DNA from: Streptococcus suis
GTDB lineage: Bacteria; Bacillota; Bacilli; Lactobacillales; Streptococcaceae
Assembly (NCBI RefSeq): GCF_902702775.1
Contig: NZ_LR738724.1
Span: 930,001-994,000 of the forward strand
Direction: 5' to 3'
Length of the DNA: 64,000 nt
Position 1 is the stretch's first letter; every line of letters begins with the position of its first letter. Position numbers and translations under genes: made by a program. The notes under the pieces are model-generated. The model did no database searches, was not told the origin of the DNA, and was given only the letters and a program-made list of their open reading frames with translations. Shown piece by piece: positions 1 to 7,242 of this stretch.

Positions 1-1
1 T

Positions 2-136
2 GGTGAACGTGGTGGTATTCTTAATCAAGTTGTGGTACGAGTTAGTGATAGCTTCACATTAGAGTGTCATTTAGATACAGAAGAAGCAAATGCACTCGGT
101 GTTACAGGAAATAATAAATTACGTCTTATTAAATAA
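2..136 (+). CDS. pduL: PduL-like phosphate propanoyltransferase, C-terminal fragment
   Basis: The window opens inside this gene; only the last 44 codons, ending in TAA, are visible. The peptide carries the pattern [19 protein letters not shown] followed by [12 protein letters not shown], which resembles the end of PduL-type phosphotransacylases (RVSD...H.DTDEANA.G...GD.V.I). PduL converts an acyl-CoA plus phosphate to acyl-phosphate inside bacterial microcompartments. The gene lies 14 bases upstream of three BMC shell genes, with an AAAGGAGGG ribosome site directly after its stop, so it is probably part of the same operon. The assignment rests on a short tail plus context, so it is moderately sure. 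The 5' part must be read outside the window. Confidence 0.62.
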   Translation, partial: GERGGILNQVVVRVSDSFTLECHLDTEEANALGVTGNNKLRLIK

Positions 137-150
137 AGGAGGGATATAAA

Positions 151-423
151 ATGGTATCAGAAGCATTGGGTATGATTGAAACAAAAGGATTGATTGGATC
201 TATTGAAGCAGCAGACGCAATGGTAAAAGCAGCCAACGTTACTTTGATAGGAAAAGAACACGTTGGAGGAGGTTTGGTTACTGTTTTAGTACGCGGTGAT
301 GTGGGAGCTGTTAAGGCAGCAACTGATGCTGGAGCAGCTGCAGCACAGCGAGTAGGAGAACTTGTATCTGTTCATGTCATTCCACGTCCGCATGCAGAAG
401 TGGAAACTATTTTACCCCATTAG
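151..423 (+). CDS. BMC-H microcompartment shell protein, copy 1
   Basis: This 90-residue protein is a single BMC domain of the PduA/EutM/CcmK hexamer class. It starts [21 protein letters not shown], has the K..NV.L.GKE strand region and the [15 protein letters not shown] segment typical of canonical BMC-H proteins, and ends [11 protein letters not shown]. Such hexamers tile the facets of a protein shell enclosing enzymes that make toxic aldehydes. It is the first of three tandem copies with a 307-base repeat unit. It differs from copy 2 at residue 2 (Val instead of Ala) and has a different upstream region (AAAGGAGGG about 6 bases before the ATG). Which metabolosome it belongs to cannot be read here, because the signature enzyme lies upstream of the window. 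Confidence 0.93.
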   Translation: MVSEALGMIETKGLIGSIEAADAMVKAANVTLIGKEHVGGGLVTVLVRGDVGAVKAATDAGAAAAQRVGELVSVHVIPRPHAEVETILPH

Positions 424-457
424 AATAATTAATTAAATTTTTAAAAGGAGCACGACA

Positions 458-730
458 ATGGCATCAGAAGCATTAGGTATGATTGAAACAAAGGGATTGA
501 TTGGGTCTATTGAAGCAGCAGACGCAATGGTAAAAGCAGCCAACGTTACTTTGATAGGAAAAGAACACGTTGGAGGAGGTTTGGTTACTGTTTTAGTACG
601 CGGCGATGTAGGAGCTGTTAAGGCAGCAACTGATGCTGGAGCAGCTGCCGCACAACGAGTAGGAGAACTTGTATCTGTTCATGTCATTCCACGTCCGCAT
701 GCAGAAGTGGAAACTATTTTACCCCATTAG
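458..730 (+). CDS. BMC-H microcompartment shell protein, copy 2
   Basis: This is the second tandem copy of the 90-residue BMC-H shell protein. Its product equals copy 1 except for Ala instead of Val at position 2. Start choice is supported by an AAAAGGAGC ribosome site ending about 5 bases before ATG. The 34-base spacer between copy 1 and copy 2 is repeated exactly between copy 2 and copy 3, including the ribosome site, so the unit of duplication is gene plus spacer. The few base differences from copy 1 are almost all silent, pointing to recent duplication or continuing gene conversion under selection for protein sequence. Confidence 0.93.
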   Translation: MASEALGMIETKGLIGSIEAADAMVKAANVTLIGKEHVGGGLVTVLVRGDVGAVKAATDAGAAAAQRVGELVSVHVIPRPHAEVETILPH

Positions 731-764
731 AATAATTAATTAAATTTTTAAAAGGAGCACGACA

Positions 765-1043
765 ATGGCATCAGAAGCATTAGGTATGATTGAAACAAAA
801 GGATTGATTGGATCTATTGAAGCAGCAGACGCAATGGTAAAAGCAGCCAACGTTACTTTGATAGGAAAAGAGCACGTTGGAGGAGGTTTGGTTACCGTTT
901 TAGTACGCGGTGATGTAGGAGCCGTTAAGGCAGCAACTGATGCTGGAGCAGCTGCAGCACAACGAGTAGGAGAACTTGTATCTGTCCATGTCATTCCGCG
1001 TCCGCATACAGAAGTGGAAACCATTCTACCAAAAGGAAATTAA
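765..1043 (+). CDS. BMC-H microcompartment shell protein, copy 3 with a variant C-terminus
   Basis: This third tandem copy encodes 92 residues. It matches copies 1 and 2 through most of the protein but has [13 protein letters not shown] at the end instead of [11 protein letters not shown]: one substitution and a different tail. The tail lies on the rim of the BMC-H hexamer in known structures, so the change could alter edge contacts, although it may simply be the ancestral end that the repeat unit does not include. An intrinsic terminator-like hairpin follows 10 bases after the stop, separating the shell genes from nifJ. Confidence 0.92.
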   Translation: MASEALGMIETKGLIGSIEAADAMVKAANVTLIGKEHVGGGLVTVLVRGDVGAVKAATDAGAAAAQRVGELVSVHVIPRPHTEVETILPKGN

Positions 1044-1052
1044 AAATTTAAT

Positions 1053-1085
1053 AGAAAGCTCATCTAGTTTTGGGTGAGCTTTTCT
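1053..1085 (+). terminator. Intrinsic terminator or attenuator between BMC genes and nifJ
   Basis: AAAGCTCA (1055-1062) pairs with TGAGCTTT (1075-1082) across a 12-base loop, followed by a short T-rich run. No good promoter is visible between this hairpin and the nifJ ribosome site, so read-through may feed nifJ at a reduced level. That regulatory reading is inference. Confidence 0.6.
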
Positions 1086-1125
1086 AAGCATGAATTTATC
1101 AATATTGAACAAAGGAGAAGTAAGG

Positions 1126-4100
1126 ATGTCCTATCAAGAAATAATGGATGGCAATAAGGCAGCGGCCTACATAGCATATGCATTTAGTGATGTTACAGGT
1201 ATTTATCCTATTACTCCGAGTTCTACTATGGGAGAATGGATTGATATCTGGCAAGTTAGTGGAAGAAAGAATTTATTTGGTCAAACAGTCAACGTAATTG
1301 AAATGCAGTCTGAGGCTGGAGTAGCAGGTTTTGTACATGGTTCACTAAAAACGGGTGCTCTTACATCAACCTTTACATCGTCTCAAGGTTTATTATTGAT
1401 GTTGCCCAATATGTATAAAATTGCTGGAGAGTTACTACCGACTGTTTTTCATGTTGCAGCAAGATCTGTCACTACAAATGCGTTAAGTATTTTTGGAGAC
1501 CATAGTGATGTTATGGCTGTGAGACAGTCAGGATTTGCAATGTTGGCTGAAGGGACTGTTCAAGAAGTAATGGACTTATCCATAGTTGCTCATTTGGCAG
1601 CCTTAGAAGCTAGTCTACCATTTGTAAATTTTTTTGATGGTTTTTCAACAAGCCATGAAATGCAAAAAATTACAGTTTTAGAATACAATGAGATAAAAAA
1701 CTTGCTGAATGAAGAGGCTCTGGGAATTTTCCGAAATAGAGGGATGAATCCTAATTCACCAACGGTATCTGGGACTAACCAAGGGCCAGACTTGTTTTTC
1801 CAACAAAGAGAAACGGTGAATCGCCACTATCAAATTCTACCGTACGTTGTCAAGAAGTACATGGGAAAAATTAATCAATTACGAGGGACAGATTATGATT
1901 TGGTTAGTTATTATGGTCACCCTGAAGCTGAACATATTATTGTTGCAATGGGATCAGTAGCACCGACTATCTGTCAAACAATTGATTATCTAATAGCAAA
2001 GGGTAAAAAAGTTGGTTTTGTTCAAATTTATCTTTATCGCCCATTTCCAAAGTCTGAATTTTTAGGAAAAATTCCCAAAACTGTTCAAACTGTAGCGGTA
2101 TTGGATCGGACCAAGGAATCTGGAGCACTAGGTGAACCTCTTTTTGTAGATGTACAGAGTGCTCTATATCAGGGACAGCGATTTTTGAAAGTTATCGGTG
2201 GTAGGTATGGTTTGGGTTCGAAAGAAACGACTCCTGATCAAATTATTGCTGTTTTTGAAGAATTAGAAAAGAAAGAACCTAAAAATCCATTTACGATAGG
2301 TATTATTGACGATGTGACTAATTTATCTCTTTCAGTAAATTCTACAAAGGACTTGACCTCGGAAGATACATTTCAAGCAAAAATTTGGGGTTTTGGTGGT
2401 GATGGATCAGTTAGTTCTAGCAAATCAATTATTAAAATCATTAGTGAGGAAGTTGATTGTAACGTTCAGGGAACATTTTATTACGATTCCAGAAAACAGA
2501 ATGGTATCACGACCTCTAATCTTCGTTTTGGAAGTGCCCCAATTCGTTCCTCTTATGCTGTTCAGCAAGCAGATTTTGTCGGAGTTGCAATGCCTGGGTA
2601 TTTAAGAAAAATTGATTTACTGAAAGGGTTGAAACCCAAAGGCATCTTCTTATTAAATACGACATGGCCCAGCGAAAAATTGAGTAACCTACTTCCTAGT
2701 AAAATTAAGCAATATATGGCAGAAAATGATATTCAGTTTTATATAATAAACGCTTATAGATTAACGCAAGAAGTAGGAATACCCGGTAAGGTTGGCATAT
2801 GTATGCTGGCAGCATTTTTAAAATTAACTAATCTGTTGCCAATGGAGAAGGCTTTTGAGGCCTTGAAAAGGGAAGTCCTCCTCAATTATGAGCAGAAATC
2901 AGAAGCGGTAGTAGAAAGTAACATACAGCTTTTACAGGCAACCATTTCTTCTATAGAAAAAATAGAAATACCTAAGGAATGGAAGCACTGTTTTCCGAAA
3001 AATATTGCACCATCAGAACGTACCTCTAAATATATTTCTGCTATTCAAGAACCACTCAATCGCCAAGAAGGAAGCAAAATAACTGTTGGAGACTTAATTA
3101 ATAATGGCATGGTTGCGGGCGATATACCGCTGGGGACTGCTGCTGAAGAAAAAAGAAGTACATCATGGGAGGTGCCACAGTGGCATTCAGAGTACTGTGT
3201 ACAGTGTAACCAATGCTCATTTGTTTGCCCGCATGCCGCAATTCGTCCTTTTCTACTTGAGGAAGATGAATTAGAAGAGGCGCCAGAAGGTTATATTGTA
3301 AGGGACTATAAGGGGAAAGACGGACTAAAATATCGTGTTCAAGTATCAGTTGAAAACTGTACAGGATGTGAGCTTTGTGTTAAGGCTTGCCCAGTGAAAG
3401 GCAAGGCTCTAAGTATGGTTGAACTCATCGGGGACAATTCACAGCATTTAAAAGAAGAAGCGATTAACTGGGCATTTTCAATGACTTTGCGAGCTAAAGA
3501 AAATCCTGCTAAAATTGGTACTGTAGAATATACACAATTTGAGAAACCTCTTTTAGAATTTTCAGGTGCTTGTTCGGGATGTGGGGAGACTCCATATATA
3601 AAATTATTGACACAGCTATTTGGCAGTAGAATGATGATTGCTAATGCTACAGGGTGTTCATCAATATGGGGAGGAATGGTAGCAGCAACTCCATTTACAA
3701 CCAATGAGTTAGGGCAAGGTCCTGCTTGGAGCAATTCATTGTTGGAGGACAATGCAGAGTTTGGTTATGGTATGTTAATTGCCAACCAAACAAGAAGAAG
3801 CGCTCTAATTGAAATAATGCAGAGAGGTAAAACTGAAGCAAGTCCTTTGTTATGTAACTTGATTGATGATTGGATTAAGAATATTAATAATAGCAATGGT
3901 ACGATTGCACGTAGTGCAAAATTGCTTAATTTATTAGAGTGTGAGCTTGATGAGTCAAAACCATTATTACGACGAGTATATGAACAGCGAGATTTATTTG
4001 TAAAACCATCACAATGGATTATTGGTGGTGATGGTTGGGCTTACGATATTGGTTATGGTGGATTAGATCATGTTCTTGCAAGTGGTGCAGATATTAATAT

Positions 4101-4755
4101 TTTGGTTCTGGATAACGAAGTTTACTCAAATACAGGTGGGCATATTTCAAAAAGTACACCAACTGCAGCGATTGCTAAATTTTCAGCTTCTGGAAATAAA
4201 GGTGCAAAGAAAGATTTGGGGATGATGGCTATGACATATGGCAATGTCTATGTCGCCCAAGTAGCAAGTGGTGCCAATCCGGTTCAAGTTATCAAAGCTT
4301 TTGAAGAGGCAGAACGATACCCTGGTCCATCTATTGTAATTGCCTATGTTCCTTGTATTGCTCATCGATTAGTTGGAGGAATGAAGGAGACACTGCAAGA
4401 AGCAAGAGAGGCTGTGGAATCTGGATACTGGTCATTATATCGGTATAATCCATTGCTAGATATTGAAGGGAAAAATCCAATGATTTTGGATTATAAGCGA
4501 CCAAATTTTGATAAAATGACATCATTTATGATGAAACAAGAACGCTTTGCTTTATTACAGAGAGTGAATCCTATTGAAGCTAATAAATTGTTTGAAAAAA
4601 CCGTGAATCAAGCAAAGCGACGTTTTACAACTTACGCAAGTATGTCTGGAGATTTTGAACAATACATAAAAAGACAAAGAAAAAATAAAGTACAGAAACA
4701 GGAATTACCGACGACATCGTCATTGGAATCAATTATTAACGATCTATATTTCTAA
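1126..4755 (+). CDS. nifJ: Pyruvate:ferredoxin (flavodoxin) oxidoreductase
   Basis: This homodimeric-type PFOR of 1209 residues is near the usual family length of about 1170-1200. It decarboxylates pyruvate to acetyl-CoA and reduces ferredoxin or flavodoxin. The N-terminus (GIYPITPSSTMGE) is the pyrimidine-binding domain. Two ferredoxin motifs, CVQCNQCSFVCP near residue 690 and CTGCELCVKACP near 744, carry the 4Fe-4S clusters. Further cysteines (CSGCGE near 813, ATGCSS) suit the proximal cluster, and GGDGWAYDIG near 966 begins the thiamine-diphosphate site. I prefer ATG 1126 over in-frame ATG 1090, because AAAGGAG at 1111-1117 is well spaced and earlier residues do not resemble the family. 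The gene follows the BMC shell genes and may be part of that locus. Streptococci usually rely on pyruvate dehydrogenase or pyruvate formate-lyase, so it is notable here. Confidence 0.93.
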   Translation: MSYQEIMDGNKAAAYIAYAFSDVTGIYPITPSSTMGEWIDIWQVSGRKNLFGQTVNVIEMQSEAGVAGFVHGSLKTGALTSTFTSSQGLLLMLPNMYKIAGELLPTVFHVAARSVTTNALSIFGDHSDVMAVRQSGFAMLAEGTVQEVMDLSIVAHLAALEASLPFVNFFDGFSTSHEMQKITVLEYNEIKNLLNEEALGIFRNRGMNPNSPTVSGTNQGPDLFFQQRETVNRHYQILPYVVKKYMGKINQLRGTDYDLVSYYGHPEAEHIIVAMGSVAPTICQTIDYLIAKGKKVGFVQIYLYRPFPKSEFLGKIPKTVQTVAVLDRTKESGALGEPLFVDVQSALYQGQRFLKVIGGRYGLGSKETTPDQIIAVFEELEKKEPKNPFTIGIIDDVTNLSLSVNSTKDLTSEDTFQAKIWGFGGDGSVSSSKSIIKIISEEVDCNVQGTFYYDSRKQNGITTSNLRFGSAPIRSSYAVQQADFVGVAMPGYLRKIDLLKGLKPKGIFLLNTTWPSEKLSNLLPSKIKQYMAENDIQFYIINAYRLTQEVGIPGKVGICMLAAFLKLTNLLPMEKAFEALKREVLLNYEQKSEAVVESNIQLLQATISSIEKIEIPKEWKHCFPKNIAPSERTSKYISAIQEPLNRQEGSKITVGDLINNGMVAGDIPLGTAAEEKRSTSWEVPQWHSEYCVQCNQCSFVCPHAAIRPFLLEEDELEEAPEGYIVRDYKGKDGLKYRVQVSVENCTGCELCVKACPVKGKALSMVELIGDNSQHLKEEAINWAFSMTLRAKENPAKIGTVEYTQFEKPLLEFSGACSGCGETPYIKLLTQLFGSRMMIANATGCSSIWGGMVAATPFTTNELGQGPAWSNSLLEDNAEFGYGMLIANQTRRSALIEIMQRGKTEASPLLCNLIDDWIKNINNSNGTIARSAKLLNLLECELDESKPLLRRVYEQRDLFVKPSQWIIGGDGWAYDIGYGGLDHVLASGADINILVLDNEVYSNTGGHISKSTPTAAIAKFSASGNKGAKKDLGMMAMTYGNVYVAQVASGANPVQVIKAFEEAERYPGPSIVIAYVPCIAHRLVGGMKETLQEAREAVESGYWSLYRYNPLLDIEGKNPMILDYKRPNFDKMTSFMMKQERFALLQRVNPIEANKLFEKTVNQAKRRFTTYASMSGDFEQYIKRQRKNKVQKQELPTTSSLESIINDLYF

Positions 4756-4772
4756 TTAATTATAACTATAGA

Positions 4773-4828
4773 CTATCAGACAACTCTTCTGATAGAGTCC
4801 AAAGATAAGACTCACTTTTTCTGTTTTT
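4773..4828 (+). terminator. Probable nifJ terminator region
   Basis: CTATCAGA (4773-4780) pairs with TCTGATAG (4788-4795). A second small stem, GAGTC (4795-4799) with GACTC (4809-4813), is followed by a T-rich stretch. The position just after nifJ fits a termination region. Confidence 0.5.
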
Positions 4829-5189
4829 AGACTTATTGATTCTTGTATTCAATTATTAGTATTATCAAGGTTAGTTTTTATTAATAACAGACTACTCATT
4901 ACAATAAAACTATAAATAAAAGACAAGAATATTCCCGTTAATGTCCTTGTCTTTTATTTATAGTTAATTATAAACGATATTAATATCCCTTTAGAGCCGA
5001 TTGAATATTTTATGTATATCACGCACTGTCAAGAAATATGTCTGTTAAAGCATAACTTTTTATTCGATTGCATTTGATTTTAGTATGTAGTTACATGTTA
5101 GCTAGGGGATTGTAAAACATGATGAAGTGAAAATATTTATTAAATTTTATATAAGACAAAAACATTTGAATAAAAATACAATAAATAAG
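4829..5189. other. Gene-poor AT-rich stretch
   Basis: No convincing coding sequence is seen between nifJ and the lipoprotein promoter at 5190. It contains a perfect inverted repeat (4908-4965) and otherwise AT-rich sequence. The short open frame at 5197-5397 overlaps the promoter and leader of the next gene and looks spurious. Confidence 0.6.
4908..4965. repeat. Perfect 20-bp inverted repeat with 18-base loop
   Basis: The left arm 4908-4927 begins AACTATAAATAAAAG, and the right arm 4946-4965 is its exact reverse complement. Each outer part is A/T-rich, so the structure has a U-run on either strand and could act as a bidirectional terminator. A small mobile-element remnant is an alternative. 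Confidence 0.7.
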
Positions 5190-5218
5190 TTGACAAATGT
5201 ATAAAAATGACATAAAAT
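5190..5218 (+). promoter_or_regulatory. Sigma-A promoter of first lipoprotein gene
   Basis: TTGACA at 5190-5195 and TAAAAT at 5213-5218 are separated by 17 bases. The block is nearly identical to the promoter at 6183-6211 before the paralogous gene. The roughly 115-base 5' leader holds no recognised riboswitch. Confidence 0.75.
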
Positions 5219-5335
5219 GTTTTTATCTTTCAAAAAAGGAGAAAAAATATGCATTTCACTACAATGAAAGTCCGATGTTTTATATAAAAAAACGGTATAA
5301 GTATGCACAGGATTATTTTAAAGGAGAATATGATG

Positions 5336-6145
5336 ATGAAAAAATATATTATGACAGGCTTGGTTTTACTGGCAACGATGACCCTAAGCGCTTGTAGTGG
5401 AAATGCTACTCAAGAAGATACTTCTTTGAAGGATGTTCAGGAAAAGGGAAAACTAATTGTTGCATTAAATCCAGAATTTCCACCATTTGAGTTTAGAACA
5501 CTGGTTGATGGCAAAGATACAATCGTTGGAGCTGATATTGAGCTTGCAAAAGCCATTGGTCAAGAATTGGGTGTAGAAGTCGAATTTTCAGCGATGAGTT
5601 TTGATAATGTTTTGAACAATGTCCAGTCAGGGCAATCGGATATTGCCATTTCAGGAATTTCAGCCACTGAAGAGCGTGCAAAAGTGTATGATTTTTCTAT
5701 TCCTTACTACACCTCAACCAATAAAGTTATTATAAATAAAGAGGATCTTGCACAATATACATCGCTTGATTCTCTAGCTGAGGCAAATATTGGAGCACAA
5801 AAGGGTTCTATTCAAGAACAAATCGTTAAAGAACAGCTTCCGTCTTCCACGGTTATTGCTCTGGCTTCGAACGGAGAGCTGATTAATCAATTAAAATCAC
5901 AGAAGGTAGAAGCAGTTATTTTTGAAGAGCCGATTGCGAAAGCCTATGTTGACAAAAATGATGATTTGGTTATTTTAGATACTGAGATAAAAAGTAGCTA
6001 TTCAGATGCCTATGCTATTGCCTTGCCAAAAGGCAGTACAGCTTTAAAGGAAAAAGTTGACTCTGTCATTACAAAACTAGTAGAATCTGGACAGATGGAT
6101 CAATTTGTTCAAGAAGCCTATGAATTATCCATTGCTAACAATTAA
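5336..6145 (+). CDS. Amino-acid ABC transporter substrate-binding lipoprotein
   Basis: This is a family 3 periplasmic-binding-type protein anchored as a lipoprotein. Its signal is MKKYIMTGLVLLATMTLSAC, with lipobox LSAC and Cys about 20. Solute-binding signatures are PEFPPFEF near the N-terminus, VGADIELAKAIGQELGV, FDNVLNNVQSGQSDIAISGIS, and FDFSIPYYTSTNK. These resemble binding proteins for polar amino acids such as glutamine or arginine, but the substrate cannot be read. Start 5336 is chosen from three stacked ATGs (5330, 5333, 5336), because AAGGAG at 5321-5326 gives the best spacing there. No permease or ATPase gene lies next to it, so it would have to share a transporter encoded elsewhere. 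Confidence 0.88.
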   Translation: MKKYIMTGLVLLATMTLSACSGNATQEDTSLKDVQEKGKLIVALNPEFPPFEFRTLVDGKDTIVGADIELAKAIGQELGVEVEFSAMSFDNVLNNVQSGQSDIAISGISATEERAKVYDFSIPYYTSTNKVIINKEDLAQYTSLDSLAEANIGAQKGSIQEQIVKEQLPSSTVIALASNGELINQLKSQKVEAVIFEEPIAKAYVDKNDDLVILDTEIKSSYSDAYAIALPKGSTALKEKVDSVITKLVESGQMDQFVQEAYELSIANN

Positions 6146-6182
6146 ATTTTATACAATTAAAGTGAATAAAAATAATATTTTC

Positions 6183-6211
6183 TTGACAAATGTATAAAAA
6201 TGAATTAAAAT
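6183..6211 (+). promoter_or_regulatory. Sigma-A promoter of second lipoprotein gene
   Basis: TTGACA at 6183-6188 and TAAAAT at 6206-6211 have a 17-base spacer. The first 21 bases match the promoter at 5190 exactly, indicating that promoter and gene were duplicated together. Confidence 0.75.
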
Positions 6212-6315
6212 GAGAATACATTCTGAAAAAATGCAAGAAAATACAATGAAAATCAAAAAGCTTGTGTTTTTAGAATAAGTATTTTATTAAAATAAAGAGA
6301 AGGTATTTAGGAAAT

Positions 6316-7116
6316 ATGAAAAAAATCTTGGCATTAGCAGCAACAGTTTTAGCAGGACTGACATTGGCAGCTTGTTCTTCGACGTCATCACAATCTGCAT
6401 TGGATAAAATTAAAGAAAAAGGTACATTGGTAGTGGCAACTAGTCCAGACTATGCTCCATTCGAGTTTCAGGCACTAGTTGATGGAAAGAATGAAGTTGT
6501 TGGTGCAGATATTATGTTGGCTCAAAAAATAGCCGACGAACTTGGGGTCAAGCTTGAAGTTTCAGCAATGAGTTTTGACAATGTATTGTCTAGCGTTCAA
6601 AATGGCAAAGCTGATATTGCAATTGCTGGTCTATCTTATTCGGAAGAGCGTGCAAAAGTTTTTGATTTCTCTGAAAGTTACTATCAAATTTCTGATGTCT
6701 TACTTATCAAAAAAGATAGCGCCAATTCACTCACTTCAATTGATGCTATGAGTGGGAAGACTCTTGCGGTACAAAAGGGGTCAACACAGGAAGCCTACGC
6801 ACAAGAAAATATTAGTCAAGCTAACCTAATTTCTTTAACCTTGATGGGTGAAGCTGTAAATGAGCTCAAATCAGGAAAAGTTGATGCTATTTTAATGGAT
6901 TCTCCAGTTGCTGCTGGTTATGTTTCACAGAATTCGGATTTAGCCGTTGCATCCGTTGAATTTCCAACGATTGATGAAAATTCGAAAGTCATTGCTTTGC
7001 CAAAAGGTAGTACAGAACTAAAAACTGCGATAGACAAGGTTATCGCAGAAGTAAAAGCAAGTGGTGAGTTTGATACTTTCCTTGAGAAAGCTGCAACATA
7101 TACAAGTGTTGAATAA
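6316..7116 (+). CDS. Paralogous amino-acid ABC transporter substrate-binding lipoprotein
   Basis: The 266-residue lipoprotein has signal MKKILALAATVLAGLTLAAC (lipobox LAAC). It carries the same binding-fold signatures as the upstream gene: SPDYAPFEFQALVDGK, VGADIMLAQKIADELGV, FDNVLSSVQNGKADIAIAG, and FDFSESYYQ. It is clearly a diverged tandem paralogue and is transcribed from its own copy of the same promoter. Ligand specificity may differ, since the segments after FDFS and around the hinge differ. There is no neighbouring permease. A GNRA-loop terminator follows directly. The ribosome site is a modest AGAAGG. Confidence 0.88.
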   Translation: MKKILALAATVLAGLTLAACSSTSSQSALDKIKEKGTLVVATSPDYAPFEFQALVDGKNEVVGADIMLAQKIADELGVKLEVSAMSFDNVLSSVQNGKADIAIAGLSYSEERAKVFDFSESYYQISDVLLIKKDSANSLTSIDAMSGKTLAVQKGSTQEAYAQENISQANLISLTLMGEAVNELKSGKVDAILMDSPVAAGYVSQNSDLAVASVEFPTIDENSKVIALPKGSTELKTAIDKVIAEVKASGEFDTFLEKAATYTSVE

Positions 7117-7124
7117 GAGAAAGG

Positions 7125-7153
7125 AACAATCATCGGAAACGGTGGTTGTTTTT
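7125..7153 (+). terminator. Intrinsic terminator with GAAA tetraloop
   Basis: AACAATCATCG (7125-7135), loop GAAA, and CGGTGGTTGTT (7140-7150) form an 11-pair stem with two G-U pairs, followed by T residues, just after the second lipoprotein gene. Confidence 0.85.
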
Positions 7154-7184
7154 GCATGCAAAAAGAATGGAATAAGTGAGCCAC

Positions 7185-7213
7185 ACCCCAAAAGTTAGAC
7201 AGAAAATTGGGGT
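7185..7213. repeat. Short inverted repeat resembling an IS3-family terminus
   Basis: ACCCCAA (7185-7191) and TTGGGGT (7207-7213) flank AAGTTAGACA. The string CCCCAAAAGTTAGACA is very like the ends of IS3-family elements common in streptococci. No transposase is present, so at most this is an end remnant. It may alternatively serve as the glgB terminator. Confidence 0.35.
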
Positions 7214-7242
7214 CGGTTCAATACTCCATTCTTTATAGATAA

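Larger units (their letters stand above)
151..1043 (+). repeat. Tandem triplication of a 307-bp BMC-H gene unit
   Basis: Starts at 151, 458 and 765 are exactly 307 bases apart. Units 1 and 2 include a spacer (424-457 and 731-764) that is the same base for base. Differences among the three coding copies are few and mostly at third codon positions. Confidence 0.95.

Noticed and set aside
740-1024. Minus-strand frame over BMC copy 3
   Set aside because: Shadow of the BMC-H gene; Ser/Thr/Pro-rich translation without motif.
3339-3752. 137-codon minus-strand frame inside nifJ
   Set aside because: Opposite to a strongly conserved PFOR reading frame; no ribosome site.
5197-5397. 66-codon frame before the first lipoprotein gene
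   Set aside because: It overlaps the -10 box and leader of the lipoprotein gene, lacks a plausible family, and is out of frame with the well-supported lipoprotein start.
6213-6232. Possible CodY box (ATTCTGAAAA) in the leader of the second lipoprotein gene
   Set aside because: About five mismatches to the 15-base CodY consensus; too weak to support.
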